DNA of 64,000 nt from Blastobasis lacticolella (Eukaryota > Arthropoda > Insecta > Lepidoptera > Blastobasidae). The stretch covers positions 7,378,001 through 7,442,000 of the forward strand of contig LR990067.1 in assembly GCA_905147135.1 (NCBI GenBank), written 5' to 3'. The translations under genes were made by a program, and so were the position numbers. A model generated the notes under the pieces. That model had not been told where the DNA came from and did not search any database. It worked only from the letters and a program-made list of their open reading frames with translations. Positions 33,151 to 43,384 of the stretch are shown here, one piece after another. Positions within the stretch are counted from its first letter, which is position 1. Every line of letters starts with the position of its first letter.

Positions 33151-33871
33151 TGTAAGGTATATACCTACTTGACTATTGTTTGATAAGTCAGACAATTCAT
33201 TTCTTGACAACCTTCTAATATTTCGTGATGAACGAAATGCATATTAGAACTTGAGTGACTTAAGCACTTTTCTAGTTTCATTTGACTTGTGCTTATATGC
33301 AACAACAGAGAGATTCTGACTGAAAATGAGAGTTGGACATAGTAATTATAGTGATTAGAGATGTTTTGTGTAGGCAAGGTGATCCAATTCATCATTTTTA
33401 TTTTTACCATTATTTATTATATATCATGAAATACAACACTCAATTCATCTGCTGAGGATTTCTTTTTTAATTTTTACTATAGTTGATTATATTATTAAAT
33501 ACAATCCCCAATTGACTTTGTAAGGATGTGTAATTTTTTGAAGCTTTTTTGAAGCAAGGAACAATTCTATCGCATACAGTGTACACTGCCGTACACCGGA
33601 TATGTTTTAAAACCCATTGACAACCTCAATACCAATCTGACCAGCCTCAACAAACGGTAACATGAACTTGAACGAGAAAGTGTCTGTTTCGAATGAGAAA
33701 CGATACCCACATTGTTTTGGCATTACGCGCTATGGCTTACATAACATTGTGACGCGACTTCACCTACGTCAAGGCTGTTACTAATTACACTACGAAGTCG
33801 TGAAAATAGAAATTGAGTGGATTCAATTGTTATGTTCGATTAGATGCACCGTGGGCCTCCCGCGAGGTTGG
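33151..33871. other. AT-rich sequence with no recognised feature
   Basis: A diverged direct repeat (TTATTATATATCATGAAATA / GATTATATTATTAAATAC, about 70 bases apart near 33413-33500) is the only structure noted. Confidence 0.35.
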
Positions 33872-34118
33872 CCGACTTTTTTTTTTATACCACTAAGGTG
33901 GCTAACAAGTTTACGGCCTGCCTGATTCTAAACAGTCATCGCAGCCTACAGACGTTTGCAATACCAGGGGCATCACTCACGCGTTGCCGTCCCCGTAAAA
34001 ACCTTTTTACCCCTTTCTTGAAGAACTCCATGACGTACTCTCCAGGGAAAACCTCTCCAGGTAGCTTATTCCACAACCTTAGTGTGCGTGGGAAAGAAAG
34101 TTCCTTTTGGTAAAGGTA
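33872..34118 (+). repeat. Repeat family C, longer copy
   Basis: TTTTATACCACTAAGGTGGC through CACGCGTTGCCGTCCCCG to AACTCCATGACGTACTCTCC, GGTAGCTTATTCCACAACC and GGGAAAGAAAGTTCC. Its right end abuts a minus-strand non-LTR tail (AACACTTTATTGCTCATAAA) at about 34130. Confidence 0.7.
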
Positions 34119-34357
34119 GATAGACAGATAAACACTTTATTGCTCATAAAATATAACAATACCAATCAATTACAATAACAAGGAACACATATGCGCAAAG
34201 GCGGCCTTATCGCTACAAGCGATCTCTTCCAGGCGACCTTTCCAGAAATTTAAACAGGAATTTTACAGCAGGTTGTGTCGAGCCACATGATACAAGATAA
34301 TGCGTATAAAAATGTAGCATCGTATTCTACGATGGTATTCTACTGTATAAACAGGCT

Positions 34358-34493
34358 ATGTGATGGAACACGTTGCCTGCGAGTGTGTTCCCTGATAATT
34401 ATAATCTGGACGCCTTCAAGGCTAGAGTGAATAGGCTGTTCCTAGACAGGCATGCTCCAGCTTCGGCCGCATCGTCACTTACCACCAGGTAAT
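34358..34493 (+). pseudogene. Non-LTR pol C-terminus relic
   Basis: The frame reads [32 protein letters not shown] then [10 protein letters not shown] and stop. A second copy at 43171-43318 aligns closely. The WNxLPASVFP..xxLDAFKxxV+ motif is a non-LTR pol C-terminus. The LOA element inserted about 85 bases downstream of its stop, so this is older. Confidence 0.65.
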
Positions 34494-34575
34494 GCCTGGC
34501 TAGTCTAATAAAACAGTAGTTGTTTGACAAGTAGACCGTTTGCGAAGTAGACATATTGAGAATTAGAATGCGAAA

Positions 34576-34588
34576 TAGGCGGTTTGCC
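34576..34588 (+). repeat. Target duplication, left copy (13 bp)
   Basis: TAGGCGGTTTGCC, repeated exactly at 40573-40585. Confidence 0.85.
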
Positions 34589-35285
34589 TATCATCAAGTC
34601 CTCACATGACGTCCGCGTCGTCCACCCTGGTAATGCTGCGGCTCATAACGAGTCCACACCTGGAGATTCAAACTCCGCTCGGAGCCGTAGTAGCGGACAT
34701 GTGATGTGGCGAAGGCGAACAACCGGCGCCATAACCGGTCCCCTCCAACTCGTCCTTACCCCGACTGGCATGTGGCACAACAGTCGGGGGCCTTCTGTCG
34801 CGTCATCTAGCTTGACAGCAGGTAGGGCAACTTGTGCCACCCACGTGTTTGTGCCGTGCGTGGAGACCCGTACGGGGGGATGAAGGGATCCTGGAGGCTG
34901 AGCGTTGGGTGGGCCGGTCGTTGGTTTAAGTGCCCGCCCAAACGCAACACTCCTCTTCGGCCTGGATTTCTCCTCAAACGGGCGGTTGTAGGTTAGCCAC
35001 CTATGATCAATCGGCTGAGGCATCCCGTAAGAGGGCCGCTAGGCTAGGTCGCCGGTTTGTAGGGGGACGGACGGACGGATGGGCGCTCTGTGCGACAGCT
35101 GCGGTTCCACTGCGGTAGTCGCGTCAGGGCACCTGACCAGTTCCGGCCCGACACTCTCTGCAAAAAGGGACCTATATCTCTGGGGTAGTTCTGGCGGTGC
35201 GTGAACTTTTCGCGTGCCGTCCCCACTTTGCGGGCTCCAAGGAGGGTGGAACGCCGCCAGAGATGAATTTTTGATCGATCCCTTT
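34589..35285 (+). promoter_or_regulatory. 5' UTR / presumed internal promoter of the LOA-type element
   Basis: This is a GC-rich leader before the first ATG of ORF1. Non-LTR elements carry their promoter downstream of the start site, so it should lie here. No TATA box or tandem promoter repeat is visible, and short open frames on both strands are not credible genes. Confidence 0.5.
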
Positions 35286-36884
35286 ATGGAAAGTAAACGC
35301 AAAACCAACCCAAACCCTTTGGCAGCATCCCTTAATGCGCCAACAACAACCGCAGCCTGTACAGGCTCGGTATTACGAACATCAGCAGCTCCTGCGCCAA
35401 CTTTGGTAGCACCAGGAGATGTACCTACATCACCAGCGGCTGAAGCTGCAAGTACGGCAATGGACCTATCCGACCTACAGGAGGCCATGCCGAGCGTCAC
35501 TCCGAGGAAGACATCGTCTCCAAGGAGGGATATCTCGGGCGTGGGCGGACCCGGACCACAGCCGACAGCGGCATCAGCCAAATTAACAAAACAAAAAAAG
35601 AAAAAAAAGCGAGTCTCTAGCAAAGTGAGGCGCGAGAAGGCGAAGGCCAAGGCTAAGAAGGCTAGGGATCTTGAGGCAGATGGCAACAGGGCGCTTTCAT
35701 CAGTGGAGGCGACCCCGAGCCCAAGCGCGATGCCGGCCGCAGCTACCCCAGTGGTAGCAGCGACGGCCAGTGCTAAGGCAGTGCCAGCAGCCAGAGGACC
35801 AGAGCCTTTTAAAGCCCGCTTGTATAGAGGCAAAAGAGCAGGGAAGCAAGTGGCGTCACGTCAGTCGACCCCGGTCGTCGAGACGAAAGACGACAGCAGC
35901 AAGCCCGCTAAACGGAATCGCCCGGACGATTCGCTAACACCAAAGGACGTTGCAAAACGGCCAAAGACGAAACGCCATCCGGAGGGCTCCGTGAATTACG
36001 CCGACGCGCTTAAGTCAAAAGACTTGTGCATGGCGATACTCACGGAGCCATTCCGCGAACTCAAGGCGGAACACCTCGAGGCCATTGAGGCTGAGATCGA
36101 CGAGGCAATTGACCGGCAACTGGGGATTCCCAGCGGCAGTGCTTCGACGACCTCGGCCCCAGGCTTTAGAGGACGACCTATACTAGGCGAGGGGGTTGTC
36201 AAGCTTTGGTGCTGGGACGATCGCTCGGTGGAATGGCTCCGCAACAATGTGGAGACGTTCAAAACACCATACCCTGGTACCAGACTGGTGGTCAAACGCC
36301 AGTCTGAATTGCCGAAAAGGGTCAAAGCGTACGTCCTAATACCGAAGTACGGGGGCGAAGGCTTGGACATTGTCCGGCGTCGCCTCGTAGGACAAAACCC
36401 GTGGCATGCCGTCGACCAGTGGGCCGTGTATCACTCGGAGGTGCAGGAGGAGAAGGGGCAACTCCGTCTGATACTGGGTATACTGCAGGCCGACGTAGCC
36501 CTTCTAGATAAGAACGGGAGACGACTGTGCTACAGAGTCGGCTCCGTGTACGTTAAGTACGGGGATGAGGAGAGCGCTAGTGCGGCTGACGCACCCGTGC
36601 CTCCTCAGGAGCAGCAGATACAGCCAAACCTCGACCCTGGGGCCCTCCCTGGGGACGAGGGGGATCCTCAAAGCAAACCCAGTCGCACGACTGAGGTCAG
36701 CCAGGGGAAACCAGGCTGCGTCACCGCTGTTCCTGCCCAGGTCTCGACCACAGCGAGGCCTCCTGATGCTTCTAAGAAGCGACAGGAAGCTACGCTAACG
36801 GCGGACAGGGAATCCTCGTCCGAAGAGGAGAGGGAGTTATTAGGTAGTGATGGCTTCGCTACATATGACTCCAGCTCCTCTTAA
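35286..36884 (+). CDS. LOA-type retrotransposon ORF1 protein (532 aa)
   Basis: This is the RNA-binding partner protein of the retrotransposon. The ATG at 35286 (MESKRKTNPNP) is chosen; the frame opens upstream to a GTG at 35214, but that lacks support. Residues 1-95 are Ala/Pro/Thr-rich and probably disordered. About 98-130 is a dense Lys/Arg cluster (KLTKQKKKKKR and KAKAKAKKARD). About 240-425 form a globular region with WCWDDRSVEWLRNNV, TRLVVKRQSELPKRVKAYV and QNPWHAVDQWAVYHSEV, resembling the DUF4780-type domain of insect ORF1 proteins. The C-terminus is acidic and Ser-rich (SSSEEERELLGSDG). No CCHC knuckles are seen, unlike R1 or Jockey ORF1. It ends with TAA at 36882, inside the start of ORF2. 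Confidence 0.8.
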   Translation: MESKRKTNPNPLAASLNAPTTTAACTGSVLRTSAAPAPTLVAPGDVPTSPAAEAASTAMDLSDLQEAMPSVTPRKTSSPRRDISGVGGPGPQPTAASAKLTKQKKKKKRVSSKVRREKAKAKAKKARDLEADGNRALSSVEATPSPSAMPAAATPVVAATASAKAVPAARGPEPFKARLYRGKRAGKQVASRQSTPVVETKDDSSKPAKRNRPDDSLTPKDVAKRPKTKRHPEGSVNYADALKSKDLCMAILTEPFRELKAEHLEAIEAEIDEAIDRQLGIPSGSASTTSAPGFRGRPILGEGVVKLWCWDDRSVEWLRNNVETFKTPYPGTRLVVKRQSELPKRVKAYVLIPKYGGEGLDIVRRRLVGQNPWHAVDQWAVYHSEVQEEKGQLRLILGILQADVALLDKNGRRLCYRVGSVYVKYGDEESASAADAPVPPQEQQIQPNLDPGALPGDEGDPQSKPSRTTEVSQGKPGCVTAVPAQVSTTARPPDASKKRQEATLTADRESSSEEERELLGSDGFATYDSSSS

Positions 36885-39800
36885 CTTTATAAACGTACTG
36901 CAGATCAACCTCCAACACAGTCAGACTGCAACGGCTTCCCTACGCAGGTTGTTGGAGGTACAAACATCGACCGTAGCCATGATCCAGGAACCGTGGATCA
37001 GGGGGGGGAGGGTCTACGGTCTGAGCAGCTTGGGAGGCGACCTAATTTATGACACCACGGTGGGTAACCCTCGTACGTGTATATACGTCCCCAAGCATGT
37101 CAGCGCCGTACTCCTAACAGAGTATTGTTCCAGGAATCTGACTACTGTCAGGACCAGGAACGCGCCCAACAGCAACCTGCCGCCGATGGTGCTCGCGTCG
37201 GCGTACCTTCCGAGTGATGCTGAGGCACCCACACCGGAGCTGGCAGGTCTGATCCAGCACTGCGAAGCAGAGGAACTAGAGGTAATCATCGCAACGGACG
37301 CAAACGCGCACCACCCATTGTGGGGGAGCGAGACCGCGAACGGCAGAGGTGAGGATCTCATTAATTATCTTATGACAACCAGACTCTCGTTAATAAATCG
37401 GGGCGCAGAACCCACTTTTGTAACACGAAGGGCTCAAACAATAATAGATCTGACATTAGCATCGGACCGGGCATCTAACCTAATTTCGGACTGGCATGTG
37501 TCTGACGAGGCTTCATGCTCTGACCACCGATGGATCAGATTTAAATTAAACATAGAAAACCGGGAAAGAAGTGTGAGCAGAAATCCTCGCAAAACTGACC
37601 GTATTAGGTACGCGATCGGTGCGGAGAAATCCCTAGCGAAGATAGCAATACCACCCACCTACCATACAGACAATGACATAGACAAACAGGTTGACAAGAT
37701 AACGTTGACTCTAACAGACGCCTACGAACAGACATGCCCCCTAACTTCCCCCCGGTCGGGACCGAAACCGCGACACCAGTGGTGGGGACCTGAGCTGGAG
37801 AAACTTAAAAGGAAACTTAGGAAACAGTTCAATAGGGCCAAAAACACTAGATGCGACAGTGACTGGGATACCTACAAGGAGACCCAGAATAAATACAAGA
37901 AGTGTATCCGGCAACGAAAGGAGGAGTGCTGGAGACGCTTCTGCTCCAGTATAGAATCGAACACCCAGGCTGCTAGGATAAAAAACGTACTCAGTAACGA
38001 TAAAGTCCACAACCTAGGATCACTAATCAAACCTGATAAAACATATACCAAAACGGACTCGGATGTTTGTGAACTACTGCTAGGCACGCACTTTCCGGGC
38101 TGCGAAATTAAAAATGAGCAGACATGGAGTGAGACAGCGGAACACCACCCGAGTGAAACAGAATGGGAACAAGTTGAGAAAATTGTGACCAGAGATAAGG
38201 TAAGATGGGCGATGGACAGTTTCCTACCATACAAGGCACCAGGCCCGGATGGAATATTCCCCGGCCTACTGAAATGGTGTGGTGGGAGACTACTTGATCA
38301 TTTGGTCAGTATATACCGAGCCTGTCTTGCTAAAAGATATATACCATTGAAGTGGAGAGAGGTAAGGGTTGTGTTTATTCCGAAGCCCGGCAAAAGTGAC
38401 TATACACAACCCAAAGCTTTCAGGCCCATCAGCCTGACATCGTTCCTGCTGAAGGTGCTAGAGAGAATATGCGACAGAGACATTAGAGACTCGGCGCTAA
38501 TAAAGTACCCTCTCCACAAAAATCAGCATGCCTACACTGCAGGTAAAAGCACAGAATCAGCACTGTATAGCGTAACGACTCACATCGAACACGCTATGGC
38601 GTCTAAGCAATCCACTCTAGGAGTCTTCATAGACATAGAAGGTGCTTTTGACAAAACACACTTTGGGAGCATCAATCAGGCACTGATTAAGCACGGAGTC
38701 AAGGATACCATAGCCGGATGGATCGACTCAATGCTGAGACGCAGGGCCGTTCGAATAACGATAAATAACACAACCAGAGCAGTGGTCGCTAGGGGATGCC
38801 CACAGGGTGGGGTCTTATCTCCACTATTATGGAATATTGTAGTCAATGAGCTGATAAGCCGGTTAAATGACAACAGATTCCATACAATTGGCTATGCAGA
38901 TGACATAGCCATACTTATTAGCGGACCATTCGAGAACGTTTTATGCGACCTCATGGGGTCTGCATTAAAAATAGTCGAAAGCTGGTGTAGTGAGCACGAC
39001 CTCTCGGTCAATCCATCCAAGACAGAGATGGTCCTGTTCACACACAAGAGGAGTCTGGGAGAACTCAGACTCCCCAAGCTATTCGGTACCAAACTATCCT
39101 TAACAGACGAGGTCAAATACCTTGGGGTCATTTTCGACAACAAGCTGTTATGGAACAAACATCTGGAACACAAACTGGCCAAAGCCAGCATCTCGCTGTG
39201 GCAGTGCAGCAGACTTCTTGGCAAAACATGGGGAATCTCCCCCAGGATTGCCAGGTGGCTGTATACAGCCGTGGTGAGGCCCTTCGTTGCCTATGGCGCG
39301 GTGGCCTGGTGGTCCAGAACCAAGCTCAATACAGCGGTCAACAGGCTGCAACGGTTCCAGAGAATGGCATGCTCTGCCATAACGGGCTGCATGCGCTCGA
39401 CACCAACAGCTTCACTTGAAGTACTACTGGGACTGCCACCTCTTGATCTGCATATACAGCAGGAGGCAAAGATGGCAATTCTAAGACTTAAGATAACAAG
39501 ACAATGGAACAATAAACTTGGCTCCCATCGAACCTTATGGGAAACAATGGTTCAGAGTAACCCTATGTTTGAAGCCAAGTGTGACCGAATCGCGAAACAG
39601 TTCACTTTTGGCAAGAGATACCAGATACAAACTGCGGAAACGGAGGCGGACTGGTCTGGGATAAGAGAAGTCCGTATTTACACGGACGGATCCAAGACCG
39701 ACCAAGGCACCGGTGCAGGAATCTTCTCGCTGGATCTGAATATTAAGAGTTCCATACCACTAGGGGAACATAGTACCATATTCCAATGCGAGTGTGTAGC

Positions 39801-40497
39801 AATCACACAGGCCGCCATGCGAGTGAAGAGACTCGGTATAAGCGACCAAGGCATCCGAATCTTATCGGACAGTATGTCGGTCTTGAAGGCATTGGGAAAG
39901 AACAGTATAAACTCTGCCCTAATCCTGGAGTGCCACCAGGCGCTTGAAGATATCTCCCTGACAAACAGGGTTACGATACAATGGATCAAGGGTCACAGCA
40001 ATTCAATGGGGAACGACGCCGCCGATGAGCTGGCAAGAAAGGGATCAGGGATGGAAATTGCTGGTCCCCCTCCATCCCTACCCCTGTCTTTTAACACACT
40101 GCGAGCATGGGTGAGCAAACACACAACGGACCAGCACAATAAACGTTGGCAAAACACAATTGGATGTAGACAGTCGAAGTTGGTGGTGACCGAACGATCA
40201 CCAAGACTAACTAATAAACTGCTAGATCTCAAACGGAAAGAACTCAGGACAGTAGTTGGCACAATAACAGGACACCTCCCCCTGAACAAACTACTGTTCA
40301 TGATAGGAGCTACGGACAGCCCTTTATGCAGGGGATGCCTAGTAGACGAAGAAACAGCGGCCCATGTGGTCCTGGAGTGTGAGGGACTTAAGGACCACAG
40401 GGTAAAAATCGCATTAGGAACAGGGTCCCTCCGAGAGATCTGCGAGCGTCCGAAGAGACTGCTGGACTTCTGGAGGGAGCTGGGCTGGCTAAATTAG
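36850..40497 (+). CDS. LOA-type retrotransposon ORF2: endonuclease, reverse transcriptase, RNase H (1,215 aa)
   Basis: It nicks target DNA and copies the element RNA from the nick. Numbering is from the ATG at 36850; a second in-frame ATG is at 36865. AP-type endonuclease occupies about 15-235: QEP (E47), TDANAHH (D150, N152) and SDH (224-226). Reverse transcriptase occupies about 430-740: KAPGPDG (462-468), RPISL, FIDIEGAFD (D595), GCPQGG (649-654) and YADD (682-685). RNase H occupies about 940-1070: YTDGS (D946), E981, D1007, GH (H1049) and D1056. A C-x2-C-x8-H-x4-C motif (C1160, C1163, H1172, C1177) lies near the end. It is uninterrupted and of normal family length. It is in the +1 frame relative to ORF1 and overlaps it by 35 bases, so translation probably depends on reinitiation near the ORF1 stop. 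Confidence 0.9.
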   Translation: MASLHMTPAPLNFINVLQINLQHSQTATASLRRLLEVQTSTVAMIQEPWIRGGRVYGLSSLGGDLIYDTTVGNPRTCIYVPKHVSAVLLTEYCSRNLTTVRTRNAPNSNLPPMVLASAYLPSDAEAPTPELAGLIQHCEAEELEVIIATDANAHHPLWGSETANGRGEDLINYLMTTRLSLINRGAEPTFVTRRAQTIIDLTLASDRASNLISDWHVSDEASCSDHRWIRFKLNIENRERSVSRNPRKTDRIRYAIGAEKSLAKIAIPPTYHTDNDIDKQVDKITLTLTDAYEQTCPLTSPRSGPKPRHQWWGPELEKLKRKLRKQFNRAKNTRCDSDWDTYKETQNKYKKCIRQRKEECWRRFCSSIESNTQAARIKNVLSNDKVHNLGSLIKPDKTYTKTDSDVCELLLGTHFPGCEIKNEQTWSETAEHHPSETEWEQVEKIVTRDKVRWAMDSFLPYKAPGPDGIFPGLLKWCGGRLLDHLVSIYRACLAKRYIPLKWREVRVVFIPKPGKSDYTQPKAFRPISLTSFLLKVLERICDRDIRDSALIKYPLHKNQHAYTAGKSTESALYSVTTHIEHAMASKQSTLGVFIDIEGAFDKTHFGSINQALIKHGVKDTIAGWIDSMLRRRAVRITINNTTRAVVARGCPQGGVLSPLLWNIVVNELISRLNDNRFHTIGYADDIAILISGPFENVLCDLMGSALKIVESWCSEHDLSVNPSKTEMVLFTHKRSLGELRLPKLFGTKLSLTDEVKYLGVIFDNKLLWNKHLEHKLAKASISLWQCSRLLGKTWGISPRIARWLYTAVVRPFVAYGAVAWWSRTKLNTAVNRLQRFQRMACSAITGCMRSTPTASLEVLLGLPPLDLHIQQEAKMAILRLKITRQWNNKLGSHRTLWETMVQSNPMFEAKCDRIAKQFTFGKRYQIQTAETEADWSGIREVRIYTDGSKTDQGTGAGIFSLDLNIKSSIPLGEHSTIFQCECVAITQAAMRVKRLGISDQGIRILSDSMSVLKALGKNSINSALILECHQALEDISLTNRVTIQWIKGHSNSMGNDAADELARKGSGMEIAGPPPSLPLSFNTLRAWVSKHTTDQHNKRWQNTIGCRQSKLVVTERSPRLTNKLLDLKRKELRTVVGTITGHLPLNKLLFMIGATDSPLCRGCLVDEETAAHVVLECEGLKDHRVKIALGTGSLREICERPKRLLDFWRELGWLN

Positions 40498-40557
40498 CAC
40501 GCCTTAACTACGTACAAAGGACCAAGTTTGAGTTCAAGTGCGGAAAAAGGAGCCCAT

Positions 40558-40572
40558 TAACCTAACCTAACC
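40558..40572 (+). repeat. 3' tail of the LOA-type element: three TAACC units
   Basis: TAACCTAACCTAACC directly precedes the target duplication. The unit is a permutation of CCTAA, the insect telomeric repeat complement. It replaces a poly(A) tail. Confidence 0.85.
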
Positions 40573-40585
40573 TAGGCGGTTTGCC
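40573..40585 (+). repeat. Target duplication, right copy (13 bp)
   Basis: TAGGCGGTTTGCC, matching 34576-34588. The first T could instead belong to the tail. Confidence 0.85.
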
Positions 40586-40689
40586 AAGTGGGCCGATAGC
40601 GAAGTAGGCATCTAGAGAAGTAGACAAAATGAGGAATGGGCTATTTGATAAGGAGACCTAGTTTTACACCAGCTGGACGCAGACGGCAC

Positions 40690-40760
40690 TGCCACTATTT
40701 TCTCCGTGGCTCGGTATGGCTACGCCTAGCAGTGGGCGTCTTTCGGCTGATATGACGACG
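40690..40760 (+). pseudogene. RTE-type pol C-terminus, last codons
   Basis: GCTACGCCTAGCAGTGGGCG, TCTTTCGGCTGATATGACGA matches the end of the relic at 11217 (GEAY...SADF). Confidence 0.5.
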
Positions 40761-40900
40761 ATGAGAAATTATAGTTTACACTAGCAAGTATTCGTCCCTT
40801 ATTACTTTCTACATCCTTACACGGATACCTTAACCTTTTCAGCGCCAAAGTCTGATATATCAGACGTTTAAGTTTCGTGCCCTCGCCGCCAATGTCGATT

Positions 40901-41158
40901 CATCATCACAGCCCGTAACAGTCCACTGCAGGACTTAGGGCCTCTCCCGCGAAAGGGGAGGTTATTGCCATAATTTCCACGCTTGGCAGGCGGGTTGGAG
41001 ATCGCAGTATTTAAATATAACAATGGAAAATGCTGCTGCCCATTTTCCAGACTACGGAGACTCTTGATCTTTTGCCTCGGAAACATTAGTCGCCTTGTAC
41101 GAGACCCATGAGTGTAAGGGGTTGGTGCTATTCTACTCTGCCGGACACCACACGGCCA
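40901..41158 (-). repeat. Repeat family A, minus strand, near full length
   Basis: CATCATCACAGCCCGTAACA to CTGCCGGACACCACACGGCC. Very close to the copies at 11954 and 54685. Confidence 0.8.
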
Positions 41159-42139
41159 TGCAATGTCGATTATATCAGACAAATAAATCTTACCAATTTA
41201 ACTCTATTTTTTTATCGTTATAGTACCTGACGACACATGCATACAGTTTTCAGACAGTTTATATTTTATTGTCGTGGCGTGTGGTGAACGTTTTTGACGA
41301 AAACTCTTGGCGGGGAAAGGGTTAACTAGTCGGCCACCGACGCTCTCCTTCCGTCTTTGCGAACCAATGACATCAGTAGTTGAGGTATCCAACCACTCGC
41401 CCACCGACGCTCAGCAATGAACGCACGCAACACAATCGATGCTCATCCACCGACAACGTTGGCGACAACGTGACGGCAACTCAGTAGCTCAGCCTGCAAC
41501 TGCAATCGCATTAGCCGGAAACGTGGGCAATCCGTGCGGCTTCGCACTTCCGTGTGTTACCTACATACATACGAGTACGTAACGTCGTGTCTTTTTCCTG
41601 TAGGGGTAGGCTAGGATGGGTAATGAGAAATATTTTTTTCAGCACTTTCCCAATATTTTTCTCATAATTTTCCTAATCAAGTTCAGTACGCTTAGACATG
41701 AAAGATGATGACGCTGAAATAAAATCTACATTCATTCTTCAACGATTAAAAGTACACAAGCATACAATTAGAAATGTAATCAGAAGAAAATACACACGCC
41801 TACGCTACGCTGTTCTGTCTAAATTTTACAGTTTATATTTTACCAAATACCATAAAAAATTTCTGAAAAATAAATTGAAAATTACCCTTTACTAGGGTAG
41901 GCAGATACTACACAACGTATAAAATAAATAGTAACCGTACTGGCACTTCCGTATGACGGACGGTGTTGTCGTTGGTGTTAGTGATACGATTAAAACATAA
42001 GAAAAGTAGTAAGAGGGAAATAGTAGGAAATTGGCAAGCTGCCAATTTTCGCCGCTTCCAGTCATACATGTTGTATTGGTCCTTATTTTGTGTCCATGAC
42101 CTACCACAGCGTACTAATAAGACGAATCGCATATAATTT
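41159..42139. other. Mixed sequence with no firm gene
   Basis: 41320-41415 holds CGGCCACCGACGCTC and GCCCACCGACGCTC, complements of the S1 head, about 70 bases apart. A 65-codon Lys-rich plus frame at 41698-41895 has no recognised domain. Confidence 0.35.
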
Positions 42140-42265
42140 TTTGCTGCCAGAGCAACGTGTGCAGTGTGAGCGATACTCTTGGTGTTGCTAATGTCTATAG
42201 GCAGTGGTGACCGCTTTCCATCAGGTGGCCCGCTTGCCTGTTTGCATACCGCATGACATAAAAAA
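42140..42265 (-). repeat. Repeat family D, minus strand
   Basis: TTTTTTGCTGCCAGAGCAACG to CCATCAGGTGGCCCGCTTGC and TTTGCATACCGCATGACAT. Confidence 0.7.
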
Positions 42266-42394
42266 AATGAGCCTGTGCAGTGTCTGCGTTTAATTAATTG
42301 TCCCTATCACATGCTATTGTTGTTTATTGATTTTATGAGCCTTAACGGTCAGGGCGTCCTCAAAGATGACCCTAGACCCGGGCTAGCGCTAACT

Positions 42395-42472
42395 GCTGTC
42401 ACTCCAGATAACGTCATCAAGGCGGACCCCGGGCCCGCGCGAGAACCGGGACTGATGCCAATATGATGATGA
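42395..42472 (+). repeat. SINE S1 tail fragment
   Basis: TCATCAAGGCGGACCCCGGG, AACCGGGACTGATGCC, AATATGATGATGAT. Confidence 0.6.
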
Positions 42473-42841
42473 TAATGTATAGGAAAGACATATTTTCTTT
42501 TAATTAAGGAGTTCTTACTAAAACTATACCAAAATTAAAACAATAGAATGAATAACAAACTGTTGACTAGCTTTCGGGATTACCCTCCTTATTCACCTAT
42601 CATTCGTGAATGTATGTTTAGCAGATCTTGATAACCATTGCCCCACAGGGGTCGCCGGTCCGTTAACAGCGGCGCCACATTAGAAATCATTGTGAAATAC
42701 AAGTGTAAAAGTCAAAGTCAACATGTCTCAGGTAGGATGCCGCAACTTTAGCTATAGGTCTAGGTGTAGAACACGTTTCTTTTGGCATTCAATGCGACTG
42801 TGCATAAATAAATAAAAATCATTTATTACATCTATCTCCGT

Positions 42842-43106
42842 AGCCGTGTGGTGACCGGTAGAGTAGAATAGCACCAACCCCTTACACTCGTGGGTGTCGT
42901 ACAAGGCGACTAACGTTTGGAGGCAAAATATCTAGTCTCCATAAACTGGAAAATGGGCAGCAGCGTTTTTCATTGTTATGTTTGCAACACTGCGATCTCC
43001 AACCCGCCTGCCAAGCGTGGAGATTATGGCAATAACCTCCCCTTTTGCGGGAGAGGCCCAAAGTCCTGTAGTGGACTGTTATGGGCTGTGATCATGTGAT
43101 GATGAC
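42842..43106 (+). repeat. Repeat family A, near full length
   Basis: AGCCGTGTGGTGACCGGTAG to GGGCTGTGATCATGTGATGA. Confidence 0.8.
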
Positions 43107-43170
43107 ATCTATCTCACACATGGCACATCGAAATGTATTAGATACTGTTTGAATTGTTGTCTTTATAATG

Positions 43171-43318
43171 CGTACGGCCAAGGAATGGAACGCGTTACCT
43201 GCGAGTGTGTTCCCTGAACATCATAATCTGGACGCCTTCAAGGCTAGAGTGAATAGGCTGTTCCAGTATAGGCATGCTCCATCTTCGGCCACATCGTCAC
43301 TTTGCATCAGGTGAGGTG
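43171..43318 (+). pseudogene. Non-LTR pol C-terminus relic, better copy
   Basis: [37 protein letters not shown] then SSATSSLCIR and TGA at about 43316. Downstream GTGCCTGGCTAGACTATTAT and an A-rich stretch form the 3' end. It pairs with the copy at 34358. Confidence 0.7.
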
Positions 43319-43384
43319 GCGGTCAAGTGCCTGGCTAGACTATTATAAAAAAAAACAGACTTATACGTTACTTAAAGTATAGTA

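Larger units (their letters stand above)
34589..40572 (+). mobile_element. Full-length LOA/I-type non-LTR retrotransposon (5,984 bp)
   Basis: The element lies between exact 13-bp duplications. In order it has about 697 bp of GC-rich 5' UTR, ORF1, ORF2 overlapping ORF1 by 35 bases, a 60-bp 3' UTR and a tail of three TAACC units. Endonuclease, reverse transcriptase, RNase H and a C-terminal CCHC motif in one ORF2, with an ORF1 lacking CCHC fingers, fit the LOA clade best; I and related clades also carry RNase H. Both ORFs are free of stops and all catalytic residues checked are present, so the copy may be competent. It would move by target-primed reverse transcription. Confidence 0.85.

Noticed and set aside
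35039..35833. 264-codon open frame antisense to LOA-type ORF1, and smaller antisense frames across the element
   Set aside because: They are explained by the GC-rich, Ala/Lys-biased codons of ORF1 on the other strand. They have no domain of their own and do not respect the element's structure.
40558..40572. Interstitial telomere repeat array
   Set aside because: Only three units, lying inside the target duplication that bounds the retrotransposon, so they are its tail.
41698..41895. 65-codon Lys-rich plus-strand frame
   Set aside because: AT-rich composition gives Lys/Ile/Tyr codons by chance; there is no domain, splice signal or conserved-looking motif.
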